Position numbers and translations under genes: made by a program. Positions 1 to 14,500 of a stretch of 64,000 nucleotides of DNA are shown here, in pieces; the stretch's first letter is position 1; each line of letters begins with the position of its first letter. Origin of the DNA: Apostichopus japonicus (lineage: Eukaryota > Echinodermata > Holothuroidea > Aspidochirotida > Stichopodidae); NCBI RefSeq assembly GCF_037975245.1, contig NC_092568.1, forward strand, positions 38,762,131 through 38,826,130, read 5' to 3'. The notes under the pieces were generated by a model that saw only the letters and a program-made list of their open reading frames with translations, had not been told where the DNA came from and did no database searches.

Positions 1-996
1 TCACTACCAGATTGCCAAAGGTTCTACCTCTAAGGCTTCATCACCGGACCTCTCACCCCCCCGGACCTGATATGTAATTGAGTGATAAAGTGAACACGTC
101 CTCACTAGAATTAAAATCCTTGCAATTAAAACATAAATGATTATTACTGTGATACTGAAACTTTCATTTAGTTGATTCCCTGAAAATCACTCTTTCATTT
201 TTGCTCCATAAATTCTGTTGCTACACTTTCACGACTGGATGTGATACATCATGGGTATATGTTAAATGAGTACATGTTAATTATTTATCCCATATATGTT
301 CAATGAAAGAAGTGTGACTGGTAGAACGTTATAATGATGTCTCCAGTTACATGCTGTCTTCGGTATTATCAGATCACTCATACACAGCCAAATATCCAAA
401 TATAGTAAGGGCAACTGCACTAACAATATTTTGTAACTATCATCATTTTATGCAGTTGCAAAAGAAAACAACGGGACGGGATCAAGCACACTCTGGTTGT
501 GGTTTCTGGTGTGGCGCCATCCTTTGCGCCTTCTGTGACGACGGCGATTACGAATCTGATATAGAGGGCGGTGTTGCACCTACAGATAAATAAGTTACCA
601 CACTTAAAACTGTTATTTTGTGTTGAATCATCAGTATTTCGTGGAACAAAAGACGACCATTTAGAAGAAATATCATTAAAAAATGGTATGTTTGTTGGTG
701 AATTACATAATGTAGACCTTGGGGGGGGGGGGGGAGAGGCGGGGGATGACATTAACGAAGCAACAGTGCCATAATTTCATGACTTAGGAGCAGTGAGATA
801 CTTAACCACATGACTTTGTAAAAGAAGTTGCAAACGGTTTGGTCAGAATGACATAAAGTTACAACTCAAAGTAAGCTGCAACTTTAAAGTGTGAATGACC
901 ACTTTGTGTGGCAATTACTGTGTGGCAATTTCACATTACTGTGTGTGCACTTTGACTCACGGATGTGCATAGTATGCCTAAAAAACAGCAAAAATA
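1..996. other. Intergenic DNA, no gene seen
   Basis: A+T-rich sequence with only short, unconvincing open frames. The one landmark is a pure G tract at about 721-734, of the kind that marks many repeat elements in this window. No recognisable protein or RNA gene was seen. Confidence 0.6.
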
Positions 997-1004
997 TACC
1001 GCAT

Positions 1005-1351
1005 CAAGGGCGTAGGAACCGGGGGCTGGGGGCGCCAGCCCCCCCCCCAGTGAAAATGTGGAGGGGCGGAAGTATCATTCCGCCTCCCCGGTTCGCAAGT
1101 CAGAAAACCCCTTTTCATTTCCAAATGAAAAAAAAATCTCATTTGGAGCACTAAATTGCATCTAAGGCCAGGCGAAAATACAAAATTAAGTTTACAAAAT
1201 AGAGTGGGTGTTGAAGTGTGCTATATTGCACCAAATTGCATCTGAGGCCACCTGGAAATGCAAAAAATTCCCTTAGACCCCTCCCCCAGGCCGGCCATCA
1301 GTCTTCAGCCCCCCCCCCCCCCCCACTCAAAAGTACCTTCCTATGCCACTG
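1005..1351. mobile_element. hAT-type MITE with perfect 8-bp TSD
   Basis: A 347-bp non-coding element. It starts CAAGGGCGTAGGAA and ends with the inverse of CAGTGGCATAGGAA, giving imperfect terminal inverted repeats of 14 bp. It is flanked by a perfect 8-bp target-site duplication TACCGCAT at 997-1004 and 1352-1359. An 8-bp duplication with CAG-like ends is typical of the hAT superfamily. Poly-C and poly-G runs lie near both ends, and the phrase TAAATTGCATCT found inside recurs in other elements of the window. It has no coding capacity. Confidence 0.85.
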
Positions 1352-1359
1352 TACCGCAT

Positions 1360-2100
1360 AAATTAGTAACCATATTATTGATGTACGAAAATGCTCGTAC
1401 AAATAAAATTGCTTAATAGCAGCAAACGAAACGATTGCTGTTAGATGCCTAAATATGGTTAATAAATTTTTCATTGATGTTTTTTATTTGAGTGATAGGT
1501 TGAAGTGCTTTAAAGAACCCTACAAAACTGTAAATAATAACAAAACATAATTAATACGAGAATTATTTGAATATTTTGCAAAACTGTGTAGGCTGCACGG
1601 TAGTTATTATACAATACATCAAGTGAAAAATCAACGTCAGTATTATAAGAGGGTATGGTTGTCATCAACCAGTGATGGAAAGTCTAAGTTTGAACTTAGT
1701 GGAAGATGACTCTTTCACCCTTCTTTTTAAGTATAACAATATCCACTGTTCAAACATGTACTGTGTATTTAACCCGACCTAACATCTGATCTCTCTCTCT
1801 GGTGATTTAATTGTTACTTAATCCTAAGTCAATCCTAGTTATTTATCTCTCAAGTTTCATAGAAAGAACTCAAGAAGATAACAAAGGAAAATGTTACTGG
1901 AATATTTCTGACATGTCATTAATATCATATGTCACTATATATCTAAAGAACATTATGTTCTCTACGTTTAAATGACAGTCGATTGTATATATGTTTTCCC
2001 AAGATGACATAATTACTTGATTACCTAAATATGTAGCCCGTTTTTATCATTGTTTGTTCAAGCATGAATTAAAACTGCTGTTTTCCTTTTGTTGCGAGCT
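1360..2100. other. Intergenic DNA, no gene seen
   Basis: A+T-rich sequence lacking long open frames. I see no repeat structure or gene in it. Confidence 0.5.
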
Positions 2101-2116
2101 TTTGATATTACCTAAC

Positions 2117-2390
2117 CTACCATGTACTAGTTAGCATAGGAAACCGATTGATTAAACCACATTATTAATTTTTTTTATGTTTACCAAACCTACCATGTAC
2201 TGGATAGCATAGGATAGCGATTGATCAAACCGCATTCAGTTTTTGATAATTTTACAAATTCTACCATGCACTACATAGCATTGGAAACCAATTGATCAAA
2301 CCACTTTACTCAGTTTTCGATAATTTTACAAATCCTACCATGTACTACATATCATGGGAAGCCGATTGACCAATTCTTTTCCACTGTAAG
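2117..2390. repeat. Tandem repeat, about 73 bp x 4
   Basis: The phrase CTACCATGTACT or close variants recurs at about 2117, 2189, 2261 and 2335. Each time it is followed by an ATAGCATAGGAAACCGATTG-like segment and then a CAAACC block. Units are diverged and 72-74 bp long. Non-coding. Confidence 0.8.
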
Positions 2391-2789
2391 TGAGAAATTA
2401 GTGATTCGAATTGGTTCTGAACAAACCATACTCATTTCCTAGATATTTTCTCACATTTGGATTAAACCACTACAAAAATCTGATGTCTACCCCCAAGAAA
2501 TTCTAGGAATTGTACATTAATTAAACTAAAAGTGGTCTATTCAACATAATGAGCTGCACTTTTACGTGATTTTAGGATCGATAACGAGTAGCATCCAAAA
2601 TGTACCAACTCAATGTCCAATAGTTAAGATACAAGGAAGGAAGAACAAAAGAAAACAACAACAAGTGCAAATGCATTGTGATTATTCTCTGAGCAGTTTT
2701 AAGAGCATAATATATTAAACAGATGTTTATGTCATGTAAATATCCCATCATAGCTTTCATCACGTTGAATAAATATTAAAAAATAAAAA

Positions 2790-4015
2790 ATTCCTTCTAC
2801 ATAATTGACACGTCATATGTAATAGTTTCCTTGCAATTTCAGCCAATCATATCTGTAAATATCCCAACTCCATGACTTAATGTGTTTAGTCTCACAGAGA
2901 CAATATTTGTTTATTTTCTGTTATTGTTTCAACATCCTAATCGTTAACTTTGACTATATCATTCTCCATCCACCACCAATAGTATGTTTATGCCTCTCTG
3001 TATTATTTCAATCATTCACTTTTAATTTTGAGTTTTTCCTAAAGTTAAGACCAGACCTTTGCTTGTCAGAAGCTGTAACTCGATCAGCATAATTGATCAT
3101 AAAGGTACTTGGATATTAATCTGATCACATCATATGCATAACACGTTATATGGTTACATTAAAATCTGCTCCTCATTTTGTCTAACATTATTCAGTTTTA
3201 TTGTTAACATTTTTAGTACACATATTGACGCGCCGTATGTAATAGTTTCCTTGCAATTTAAGCCAGCCATATCTGTAAATATCCCATCTCCATGAACTGA
3301 TGTGTTTAGTCTCATAGAGACAACATCCGTTTACATTCTGTCATTTTTTGAACATCCTAATCGTTAACTTTGACTATTTCATTCTTCATCCACCACCATA
3401 TTTTTTTCCTTCTGTATTACTCAATAATTCACTTTTAATTTCGAGTTTTCCCTAAAGTGAAGACCAGACTTTTGCTTGTCAGAAGCTGTAACTCGATCAG
3501 CATAATTTATCATAAACGTATTTGGGTATTAATCTGATCACATCATATGCTTCAAAACATTATACGTTTACAGTAAAATCACCTTTTTCTCATTTTGTCT
3601 AACATTATTCAGTTTTTGTTGGTAACCTTTTAATATACAATCCTTCAAGATAATTGACGCGTCATATGTAACAGTTTCCCTTGCAATTTAAGCCAATCAT
3701 ATCTGTAAATATCCCATATCCATGACTTAATGTGTTGAGTCTCACAGAGACAATATCTGTTTATATTCTGTCATTGTTTCAACATCTTAATCATTAACTT
3801 TGACTATTTCATTCTTCATCCACCACCAGGAGTATTTTTTTCCTTCTCTATTATTCAATAATTCACTTTTTGAGTTTCAATTTTGATTTTTTCCTAAAGT
3901 TAGACCAGACTCTTGCTTGTCAGAAGCTGCAACTCGAACTTACTTGGATATTAATCTGATCACATCATATGCTTTAAAACATTATACGGTTACATAAAAA
4001 TAATACTTTTTTCTC
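2790..4015. repeat. Satellite-like tandem repeat, about 425 bp x 3
   Basis: Three long homologous units. The landmark TTGACRCGYCRTATGTAAYAG followed by TTGCAATTT occurs near 2805, 3225 and 3654, about 420-430 bp apart. It is followed in each unit by CATATCTGTAAATATCCCA, a GTTTAGTCTCA-like block with AGAGACAA, and CTTGCTTGTCAGAAGCTG-like text. Small indels separate the copies. No coding frame persists across units, so this is a short satellite array or a triplicated segment. Confidence 0.85.
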
Positions 4016-7000
4016 ATTTTTTCAGAGTTCTTTGGTAACCTTGCTGAACAGCTTAAAGGAAATTGAAGGTTTCTGAAATGAGATTTAAATTAGAAAATTT
4101 AAAAAAAAATTGCACCAGGAATGATCAAATTAGACATAAATGTCAACAATTGCAAATGAAACAATGAATTCATTACATTAATTTTGTGGGACACAAAATA
4201 AAAGAAAACTCTAGAAATTGGAGTAGCCAAATTTGTTGTGATTATGGTAATCTCTTTGTTAGGTTCAAAGTTCCACCACTATGAGTAAATACTGCATTGC
4301 TTGGTCAGAACACTGTAGAAATAACACTGCAATGAAAAGGTAGCTTAAAGGTATGTTCACCAGTAGTATGTTGTTTGAGCTCTATTAGGAGCTCCTTCGG
4401 GAAGGAGCTCCTACAGCTTAAAGGTATACTGCGTGGAATATTAAATGTTCATCACTTCTTCCCTAAACTATGCTAGGAAGTCAAATAATGGCCAACACCG
4501 ATCAACCTTCAACAAGAATTGTACTGGTGCACAATATCTGCGCAAAGGCTTCGAGGACTCTTTACAGTTTTAGCATACAACAATATGAAGCGCACACTAA
4601 TGACTTTTATAAACAAATAAAAGAATATGTCAGGAGTTACTGTAGAAAACATGAGTTGTTTAGAGCATCAAATCGTAAAAGGAAACACAATGGACTTAAT
4701 TTCCCAAAGAACCAGAACCTAACTGTTTAGTTACTCAATCAAACATCGTCTTGTTATTTGAAAGTAATTTAATTTTTGATGTTCCAGATGTATAACTTAC
4801 AGATTCAAGAGAGATTAAAGACAAACAAACGTGTTCCTTCTTCTTCTTTTTGGTCTTTTGAGTTGCTTGTAATTTATGCATATTCATATTCCATTCTTCA
4901 TCACATCCCACGTGTATCAGTATTGCATGCCCACATGCTCTAAAGTCAAATAATTGTCACATATGTACAAAACTGTAACAGCCACATTATACTGCCAATC
5001 TCAAGGCAAATTTGCTCTGGGAGAAATATCATCCAGTAATTAAACGATTAAGTGTTAGCACCTTATTCAAGCAGTTTACGCTTAAATGTATAAATGGTAT
5101 AATCGGATAGACAAGGCGTTTCCATGAACAAAAGAATTCATTTCCTTCGCATATATTCTTCACGAAAAAGGACTACCCTATAGTTACTTGTGGACGAAGA
5201 TGTGGATAATTGAGTGGTTTGACAATGATGTTTATAGGAGCAAATGCTCCAGTAAAGTAGTCTGGAAAGACTTCTAGCATTCTAGCTATATGCTGATGAA
5301 ATTGAAATGTACCTAGTCCAGACTAGTGGTTCTTGCAGTCTCAATTTGTTTTGCCATCTAAATACTCCTTAATTTACTTTATTTCTTATATGTGTGTCAC
5401 AACAGATGTTTAACTTCAACACTCAACCTGGGGATAGCACACTTTCATAAATGGATATATCTATATTAACGTATCTTACTTTGAACATACAACATGAAAG
5501 GCTGATTTTTGTTTATTGTCATTAAAACTGTGGAGAATAACTACTGATTAATTGCACCATTATAAACAATAAGGTAAACAGCTTCTTCTTTTTTTTTTTT
5601 ACTGATCATTGCAAATATATCTGAAACGAATATGGTGGAAATTAGACTATGGCTAACATGTGTAAAAGACGACTTCAGTAAAACCAAGTAAATCTGAGGA
5701 TATAACTGGTATCCGCAATTAGAAAGGTCAACATCTTTTCCGGCACTTTCGTGACATATTGAGTCTCAACTTTACTACCTATTTAATTCCTACCAACTCA
5801 TGAAAAAAAGTTCTCCCATAATTACAGATAAAAGATTCCTTCCTTGGATTTGGGGACAAAAGTATTTCAATCCCTTTTTCTACAAATTTTTGATATTGTA
5901 CTTCTTTGATCTCTTTTCGTTATCTTGATATTTATTATTCATAAACACAAGATTATCAGACTGAAGTACAGCTTAAGATTTGAAAGAGTTTTTAAAATCA
6001 TTTTACTCCATGCTGAGCAATATAATAAAAATCTTAATCTCCTAGTTTGGATTTATAACAACAACAAAAACAGTATAAGTATTAAATATTTTGGGGAACA
6101 ATAAATCTAGGTTTTGCTGATATTTATCATCAAAATAGTTGCACATGACATTTCTGAGAGGTTCAATATACTATTCACAAAGCCATTAAGCTTTAATAAG
6201 GAAGTTTAATGCCAAAACCTTGAACAAAATTGCATTTAAGAAAAGCAATATAAAGCTCTGGAAAAGAAACCAGATAAGCTGCAAGCTAAACTTAAAATAA
6301 AATGCTGTCTCTTGCATAATGCCAAAATCAGAATCGTCATAGCCAATTATTAATCATATACACATGATATTTAAAGGAGTAATCAGGATCTGATTGGAGC
6401 AATGGTCCTGTCACAGTTGTCTGTAGCTTGTTTTCATACTAAAAGTAATTGACAATATTGCCGCTTAGTTTTGGAGGACAAGAACATAGTATTGCTTGGT
6501 ATGGCCCATAGACGATCCAAGATTCCTAACAGATTTAAAGTGACTCTATTCTTGTAATTTAGCAAAGCTCCTTGTACTTCAGTCGCTACCTTGTGGATTT
6601 GTCGACAAACGAAGAGGATTTTGGAATTCTAGTAAAGGAAACTTATGCAAGATGAAATATTGCATTGTACTCCTTCTATTGTAATCAAACTAATATTCTG
6701 CTTCCGAGCGTGAACTGGCTGAATGCTACCATAGTGTAAGACTGCACACAGGCAATGAAATTACTGCATTTCTGCTTCAATTTGTAAAAAATTGCATACC
6801 TATTTTTCAATTTTAATGATGGCCTTGCCAATCTTCTTGCATTCATATGGTGGTTAGGCTGAATTTGATCCATATCATTTTGTGTGTTAGGCTATCAATC
6901 AGTTACAATATCCTTCAACAATTGCCTACCAACAACAATTGCATATCTTCTTCTACAATACTACATGTCACAACTTTGATGTTACTGACATTGGTTCTCT

Positions 7001-8476
7001 TCTGGTTCTGTGAGTCTGCACTGCTCCTCCATTTATCTCCAATTTTGGTAGGTATGAACCTGACGAAAAAAAGATTTTATCTTTAATTTTGGAATTGTCC
7101 AATCTAGGTGGGTGTCATAAAACAAATATTCTTGTGACGTAAGGCTTTTTCATAATTACATTAATAAAGGTAAATATAAATTAGGATCAAAACATCAATT
7201 TTCATGTGAACCACTCAACATATTGCACAGTATCAGCCATTTTATCTAGGGGATGCACTGCATTTTAAATTTGGTCGAATTGAAGGAAATTTTTCAAATC
7301 CAACATCTGGCCAGATCATTTTCTAATTGCCTGATTTAAAAGAAACATACGAATCGGACAATCAATTGTGTTGTAGCCCTTAGAAAAAAAAAATACATGT
7401 CTAGTCAATTCCAATGTGTTAATGCCCTTCTACTCCACTATCCACTGAAGGAACTGTCTGCTTGTGTTCTTATGTGTGATTGCCATCTTTCTCCGCTAAG
7501 CACTGAAAGAACTGTTGTATTCTTCTTGCATAATTATTGGGAAAGTATCAAATTCGTTGTAAAGTAACATGACTTGTCAAATCCGCATCTTGGGAACCAA
7601 TCGCCTTTAAATTTAATGAAAATAGCGGCTTCTCCACTCTGAACATTTTGCAATATTGAAGAGGAAACTATTTAACATTTATTCTGGTCCTGTCATGCGA
7701 CGTCCAATTTCCTTTTAGATTGCGAACAGAAATTTTTTGGTAGACAGTTTATCTGCTCAAAAAAAGATCTTTTCTTCGGCAAACTGGTGACAGAATACGA
7801 CCCATTGAATTTTTTTATCCTTCACATCAAATACTTTATCTTCAATTGTAAACCAAACAATGTTAAGCCTGACTGCTACAATTTCTTCTATAAAATGAAA
7901 TTCATTCTTTAAGTTGAGAAGCACATTGCCTTGAAGCGAAACTCTACTAGCTCTGCTCGTAGAAAATGCATGGCATTAAGGACTTGTTTTTCTCATTCAA
8001 TCAAGGAACTTTGCGACTCTTGACTTAACCTCTGCTTATCATCAATGTTTTTCTGGATATGTATACATATATTTCGGTATAAGTGGAGAAGAAGAAATAC
8101 TCAATTCAGAATCAATTTTCACATTATGTTAATAATTCCTTTGTATCATTCAGATGACATACCTATGTTGTTATCAGAACTTTTAATATAATCGATGTAC
8201 CACAAAAAAAACATCACTTATCAAATGCACATCATCTTCATTGAAGTTAAGTGTCAACATTTGCAATAAAAAATAGTAGCAGAATCATGCAATTTTTTTA
8301 AATTTTACCAGTTCAGATACTTTTTCCATGAGATTATTGATCGTTTGTAAAGTGGACACTTCCCAAGCCAAACACCATATTGAGCTGTAAAGCACAGTTC
8401 ATAAACTTTTAGATTCCTAGCAAGCTAAACTTGTGGGGCGGATCCTGATGATTTTGACCACACGCATCTCCCTACT
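4016..8476. other. A+T-rich intergenic DNA downstream of GNPAT
   Basis: About 4.4 kb with no recognisable gene. It should contain the GNPAT 3' untranslated region, because the gene reads leftward and stops at 8477. A minus-strand AATAAA is visible near 7677, but its use cannot be judged. A short perfect hairpin sits at 4386-4413. An 86-codon plus-strand frame at 4470-4730 shows no recognised family. Confidence 0.5.
4386..4413. repeat. Perfect 13-bp-arm hairpin
   Basis: The arms TAGGAGCTCCTTC and GAAGGAGCTCCTA are exact inverse complements around a 2-base loop. Each arm itself contains the small palindrome GGAGCTCC. There is no U-run after it to suggest a terminator. Function unknown. Confidence 0.7.
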
Positions 8477-8588
8477 TTATGCGTGCACTTCCAGTTTGAG
8501 GGCAAAGAAAATGCCAACGTTCTTACCCAGTTTAGCCATAACTTCTTCCACTTTCGATGCTTGCCATGAGAGACTTCCACCGTTTTCA
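8477..8588 (-). CDS. GNPAT: GNPAT last exon (14)
   Basis: Follows acceptor CTTTCAG and reads SENGGSLSWQASKVEEVMAK, ending ALKLEVHA and TAA. KVEEVM aligns with KLEEML near the vertebrate C-terminus, which ends in the peroxisomal signal AKL. Here the last residues are VHA, with an LKL four residues earlier. A possible donor GGTAAG inside the exon could lead to an unseen further exon. Confidence 0.8.
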
Positions 8589-11500
8589 CTGAAAGTTAGA
8601 AAGAAAGTCGCCAAAAAGTCATCTTACACTGACGTAAATGGCCGCAGAATTATCACACCCAACAATACCTGCCCTTTACTTCAACTTGGACAAACTAAAT
8701 TCACTTTCTAATCTATTATATTTTCTTCTTTTTAAAGTTTATTTGGTTAGATATATGAAAAGGCTATCATCGACAGTGGCATATAGTAAGATATGATTAT
8801 AAATATTATTACAGTACGCGAGAAGATTGTCAAATGTTTTACTTGTCAAGGACAAGTGGCACTGAATGTCACACAGAGGGCCTCTCTTGTTCATATGAAA
8901 TTTAAGAACATTTTTTTTTTCTTTGACTTATTAGAATATATGAAACAATGGACTACATTAATATTTAAAGCCAGCACTAAGGAGCCGATGTCATTATCTA
9001 AGTTAGCTGTGAATGTCACACAATGGTCCTCTGTTGTTCATATGACGTTTAAAGATCATGGTTTGGTTAATATATTGGAATTTATGAAACAATGGAGTAC
9101 ATTAAAATTTAGGCCAGCACTGAGGAACTGATATCATCATCAAGTTAGCCTGAATAGGTGAATATCTTGAGAACTAGAATATCTGTAGAAACATTACCAT
9201 ATCTCATTTACTTTCTATTGGGACAACAACATAGACGGCTGAAATATTCTGCCCAAAAGGCATCCCTTAACTCCAATATCCTACAATGTCACTGAGAGTT
9301 GAATAGAACATACCTTTTATTGCACTGAATGTAGTCCATAGCAACCAGGGACGTTAGTGCATTGCCGATCAGGTTCAAAGATAAGGTGTCAAAATGCTTC
9401 ATTTCATCTGTAATAAGAAGGTGGAAGTAAGATGGCTCCATATTCTAATCTTGATAAAGAATGCTGCACAGAACAATTACAGCCTCCCACTCACGACTAC
9501 AGCATTCAGTTTGCCTCAAGACTACCCCCTCCAGGGTCACTGCAGAGTCCATGCACACACACAAATTTGATATCACCCTTTATCCTGTTCATGCAGGACT
9601 GAGTAATCCAATATTCCACTTGAAAAATGTCCAAGCAGATTTCATCGAACCCGTCTACAAAATGAGGGGGTTAAGGTTGAGGGTACTAACAGTCTTGAAT
9701 CAAGGCAAGATCTTCTCCCAGGACTTTTTCCAAAATTAACCCCTGGTCAATTGGTAACTTGTCACACTCACACAACCAAGTGCGCACAATTCAAGCAATC
9801 CCTCCTGGGGCACTACAGTGCAGCACATCTATGTGTCCCCTGGGTGACTTCTCTCATAGGGTGCAGCCACAAACCAGAGCACACAACTATATGTAAAAGT
9901 TATCTTGCAGGTCTCCATTGTCATTTTTCTTAGCATTTAGGTCTCATACCGGGAGGGTGGAATTGCCCTTCTGGTGCAGCCTCCCTGTTATTTAAGTTTC
10001 CCACATAGTTTTTAAAGTTTCCATTCTGTGTGTTTTAGTCCTACAACCAGATAAACAAACCTGCAGTCAACAGAAGTTTGATGAAACACAAAGTAAATCA
10101 CAAACAAACAGAACACACATGAAGAAGAGTATCAGACACACTTGTATTACAAACAGACTGATGAACAAGAACAGATAAACAGAGACAGAAGAACAATAAC
10201 AGATAACCAAACAGATAGATGAACAAAAACAGATAAACAAACAGACAGATGAACTACAACAACACATAAACAGAGACAGATAAACAACCACAACAGATCA
10301 ACAGACAGATGGATGAATAACAATAGATAAACAGACAGATGGATGAACAACAATAGATAAACAGAATGATGGATGAACAACAATAGATAAACAGAGACAG
10401 ATGAACAACCACAACAGATAAACAGACAGATGAACAACAAAAGATAAACAGACAAATGGATGAACAACAATAGATAAACAGAACGATGGATGAACAACAA
10501 TAGATAAACAGAGACAGATGAACAACCACAACAGATAAACAGACAGATGGATGAACAACAATAGATAAACAGACCGGCAGGTGAACAAGAACAGATAAAC
10601 AGACAGATGGATGAACAGACAAATGGATGAACAATAACCGATAACCAAACACAGATGAACAACAACAGATAAACAAACAGACAGATGAACAAGAACAGAT
10701 AAACAGAGACAGAAGAACAATAACAGATAAACAGACAGACATATGAACAACAACAGATAAACAGACAGATATATGAACTACAACAGATAAACAGTTATGG
10801 AAATATGTAGGGACAGACACCACACTATAAATGTGACTCACCATTCATGAATTTTTGAGCAATTAAAGCCTGAATGTTCTTGGCAATTGACTTTGATTTG
10901 TTGTCATTGTCTGGATTCCATTTGGTTTGCACCAAATATTGACATACCATCTGAAATAAAGGAAAGGAAATATAGCCTTCAAGTCTTAGACATCTTCAGG
11001 AAAGAATTATGATATCGTACTCTATTGATGAAGACGTACTAAAGAATTGGTACTACTATGGCACTTTTGAACATGAAAGTGCAGATTTGATATCAAAGAT
11101 AAAAGTATAATTGATCAAGTTGAAAAATAAGAAAAAGGTTGTTGTGGTGCATCATCACACTTCACTACTTCCTTAAATGTAATGATAATATACAGTCAGG
11201 TAGATAATTGATGCAGTATAGAATCAATGAAAATTTATGTTGTTTTGTTCAAAACCCTGGTAAGTCAGTTTGTACTATACGGGAGAAATCCACACATTTC
11301 TCATCTGAAAATTATATCTTGCAAACTGCAGCAATTTAATATGAGCTGTACTGTTAAATAGATTGTCATAGTTTGCAGAAGTCCAAATGTATCTATACCA
11401 CGGCTGAAGATCAGAGCGAAAGCTCTTTGTGATGATGACTTAGGTCCATTTATTGATTTTTGGAAAGATGTGACAATACAGTTATATAAACATTGGTGTA

Positions 11501-14500
11501 CTTTTGCATGAGGTCATCCACTACTTTATGATTTATTATAAACTGTATCACTTTGTGTTCACATTGTGCAAAGCAATATTCTATTATACTTTATATCCCA
11601 GGTGAGTAAAGTGTAGCCCACAGACTGCATACGGCCCCATTGCAAAATTTCTGCGGCCTGTTAGGTTTTCAAATTCCCACCAAAGATGGCCCGGAAACCA
11701 TATGGCAAGGAAAAACATAAAATATGTATAGTTGTATACACACTTTGGGGTGTTTCTGTATAGGCCTAGTACCATATTGTGATAGGATGATATAATATAA
11801 CACATGGACGAACTTACTGATCTTGTTTATGAGCACACAGCCTTAGGACAAAAGACAGGCAGCCTAATAAATACAGCTTCTTTAATTGTATTCTTCAGTA
11901 AGCAAACAGCTTTACATTACCACTTCACAGGACTAATGTAACTTTCACTGAAACCTGCAAAAGCCATTTGGTGCCCACCCTTCACTTACATAATACCCTT
12001 GAAGGAATGGCTCCACCATCTTGGAAAGAAATGACATAGCTTTCATGCCATTGGATAATACTTCAACTTTCTTCTCTGTGTTGCATACTTGTATAAAAGT
12101 GCAGCTCTCAAGCTTCTTCAGTGTAGCTGCAAACTCCTGAATTATGCAACAAGACAAAAACAGAAGAAGGGGGGAAATCCTTACATCAACATTTACAAAA
12201 TATGCCATTTAAACGACGACACAAGCTTGATGCCATTCATAACTTACAATATATATATGATTAAAAATTGGTCTATGCTACCCTGGTGAAATTCAATGCC
12301 ATATTATGTTTGAAGAAAGTAATTTTGTTATCATTTCAAAACTAAAATTTTAAAATTCTTTAAGTTTTAAGAAGTTCTTGTATTGTAATATACATGTTTG
12401 CTGTTTCCATAAACTGCATGGAAAAGGTTTTATGATGGAAATGGAAAATATGTCAGGAAACAACACCAAAAGCATCTGGTCACATGTGTTCCTTAATTAT
12501 CTCTCTCGCTTTGGAAAACATTCCAACATGGAGAATATTGTTTATAGTCTTTTGCCCAAAATGAATAACAAAAAATCTGAGATTTATAAGAATACAGAGC
12601 TTGAAAAACCAAGCTCATACATCCAACTACCAGGTACACAGCTTTTCTTTTGTCACTATTGAAATATGCAACAGCACAGTTTATTTGCAATGCATTGTGC
12701 ATATACATACTACAAAAATAACTGCTGCTATTTTCTTTGAATTTGAAATCATTATACACCCTTTGGAATACAATACATGAGGTCTCCCAATTTGGGCTAT
12801 TTAATATGCTAGATCAGCCAGTGGATATCACCGTATGACAATAGAAAACAAAAAGACCCATGCAATGTTTGCAAGTGGACATTGAGAACATAAACACAAG
12901 AGTCGGTTTATAACAATCATTGTCAGTAAAAAATCGTCGTCACCATTTTGTACCTATCATAAGATCCACCTAATGGCTTTATCATCAGCACATATTATTG
13001 GGCTGGTTTCATAAGCTGGTGCAGTAACTGATCTGTGTTCTAATCCAATAATAAATTTTTAAATTCTAGGGATGACTCTGTGACAGCTATCGGTATCCTG
13101 AGATATGGTCAAGTTATTTCGTCAAATTAAAAAGTAATTTCGACAGTGGGAGGGGTCATATTTGTCTCGGTGGGAAACCAACAGCAAATTTCATATCTAA
13201 CTGCTAAATGGAACAATACATGCTATGTGCGAAAAATGAGTGGAACAAGTGGAATGACGAGATTATGGTTCTGCAGATTTAGAATGGAAATACTCCAAAA
13301 GAGTCTTACTGTAAACACAATTGCACCGATACCAATCAATGAGAATGTTATAGCTAAATGACTTACGGTTTCTGTCACTGATGGTTTGAAAACAAACTCC
13401 TTCTGGAAGACTCGGATAAGAAACCAAAACTTTAGAAAGAGATCACCTGTGAACATGGAAGGGGAAAGTCAACAAGAGGTATTCATACTCGCATTCAGTT
13501 GGAGATACTGATAACCTTTGAAATTGCCGTAAGTGTTTATCTTTTGTCTGCATGTGCATTATTATCAATCACACATTAGAAAATAAGCAGGTTTGTTTGG
13601 ACACTTGGTGATACCAGTATATGATATCGCAGATCAGAACATCCAATGATATTAGTAGATGAGATTATCCAATGGTATCAGTAGATGAGTGATCCATGAT
13701 ATCACAATATGAGATAACCCATTGATACCAGTAGATGAGATCATCCTATGAAATAATCACATGGTATCAGTAGATGAGATTATCCAATGATATCAGTAGA
13801 TGATATCATGCAATGATATCAGTAGATCAGATCATCCAATGGTATCAGTAGATGATACCATCCAATGATGATTAAATAAGATCATGAGATAATCCAATGA
13901 TATCAATAGATGAGACATCCAATGATATCATTAGATGAGATCATCCAATGATATCAGTAAATCAGATCATCCCATGGTATCAGTAGATGAGATTATCCAT
14001 GATATATGTAGATGAGATCATCCCATGGTATTAGTAGATGAATAGATCTTGGAATGATTCCAGTCAAAGATAGAAGGAGAAGAGATCATTAAATGATCTG
14101 TCATAGTTCAATGCTTTACTGTGCATGAACACAACATGAGCACAACCTACCAATAGATATTGCATTAGTCCCACAAAAGGAAGAAGTGAGGAGGCAGACA
14201 TTAGCCAGTCGACACACGAGATGATTCCTGTACATGGCGATGCCCATCGGCACGACGGCTAGTGACATTACTTCATCCAGACTGTTCATCTCCATAGAAC
14301 CAGTCGGAGGCAGGGGGCTCCCTTCATAGGCATTAATAGAGACCTGATTCTTGTGGGCGAGATTAACAAAGGTTCGGTGTCTCTTTAGATGAGATGTTAC
14401 CAGTGTTTGAACAGAATACTCACCTTTGGATGGGAAAAAAAAAGCAATATAATAATAGTATTTACACTTAAGATTACAGTAATAACTATTCCATATATGA

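Noticed and set aside
4470-4730. 86-codon plus-strand frame
   Set aside because: No recognised family, no splice or start context, isolated in A+T-rich DNA. Too weak to call.
10067-10844. Overlapping minus-strand frames of 74-196 codons rich in Cys, Leu and Ile
   Set aside because: They are translations of a stop-free minisatellite in three frames, inside a GNPAT intron.
11590-11720. GC-richer patch with CGGCCCCATT and TGGCCCGG resembling the 55645 hAT-like element
   Set aside because: No terminal inverted repeats or TSD could be found; at best a decayed fragment.
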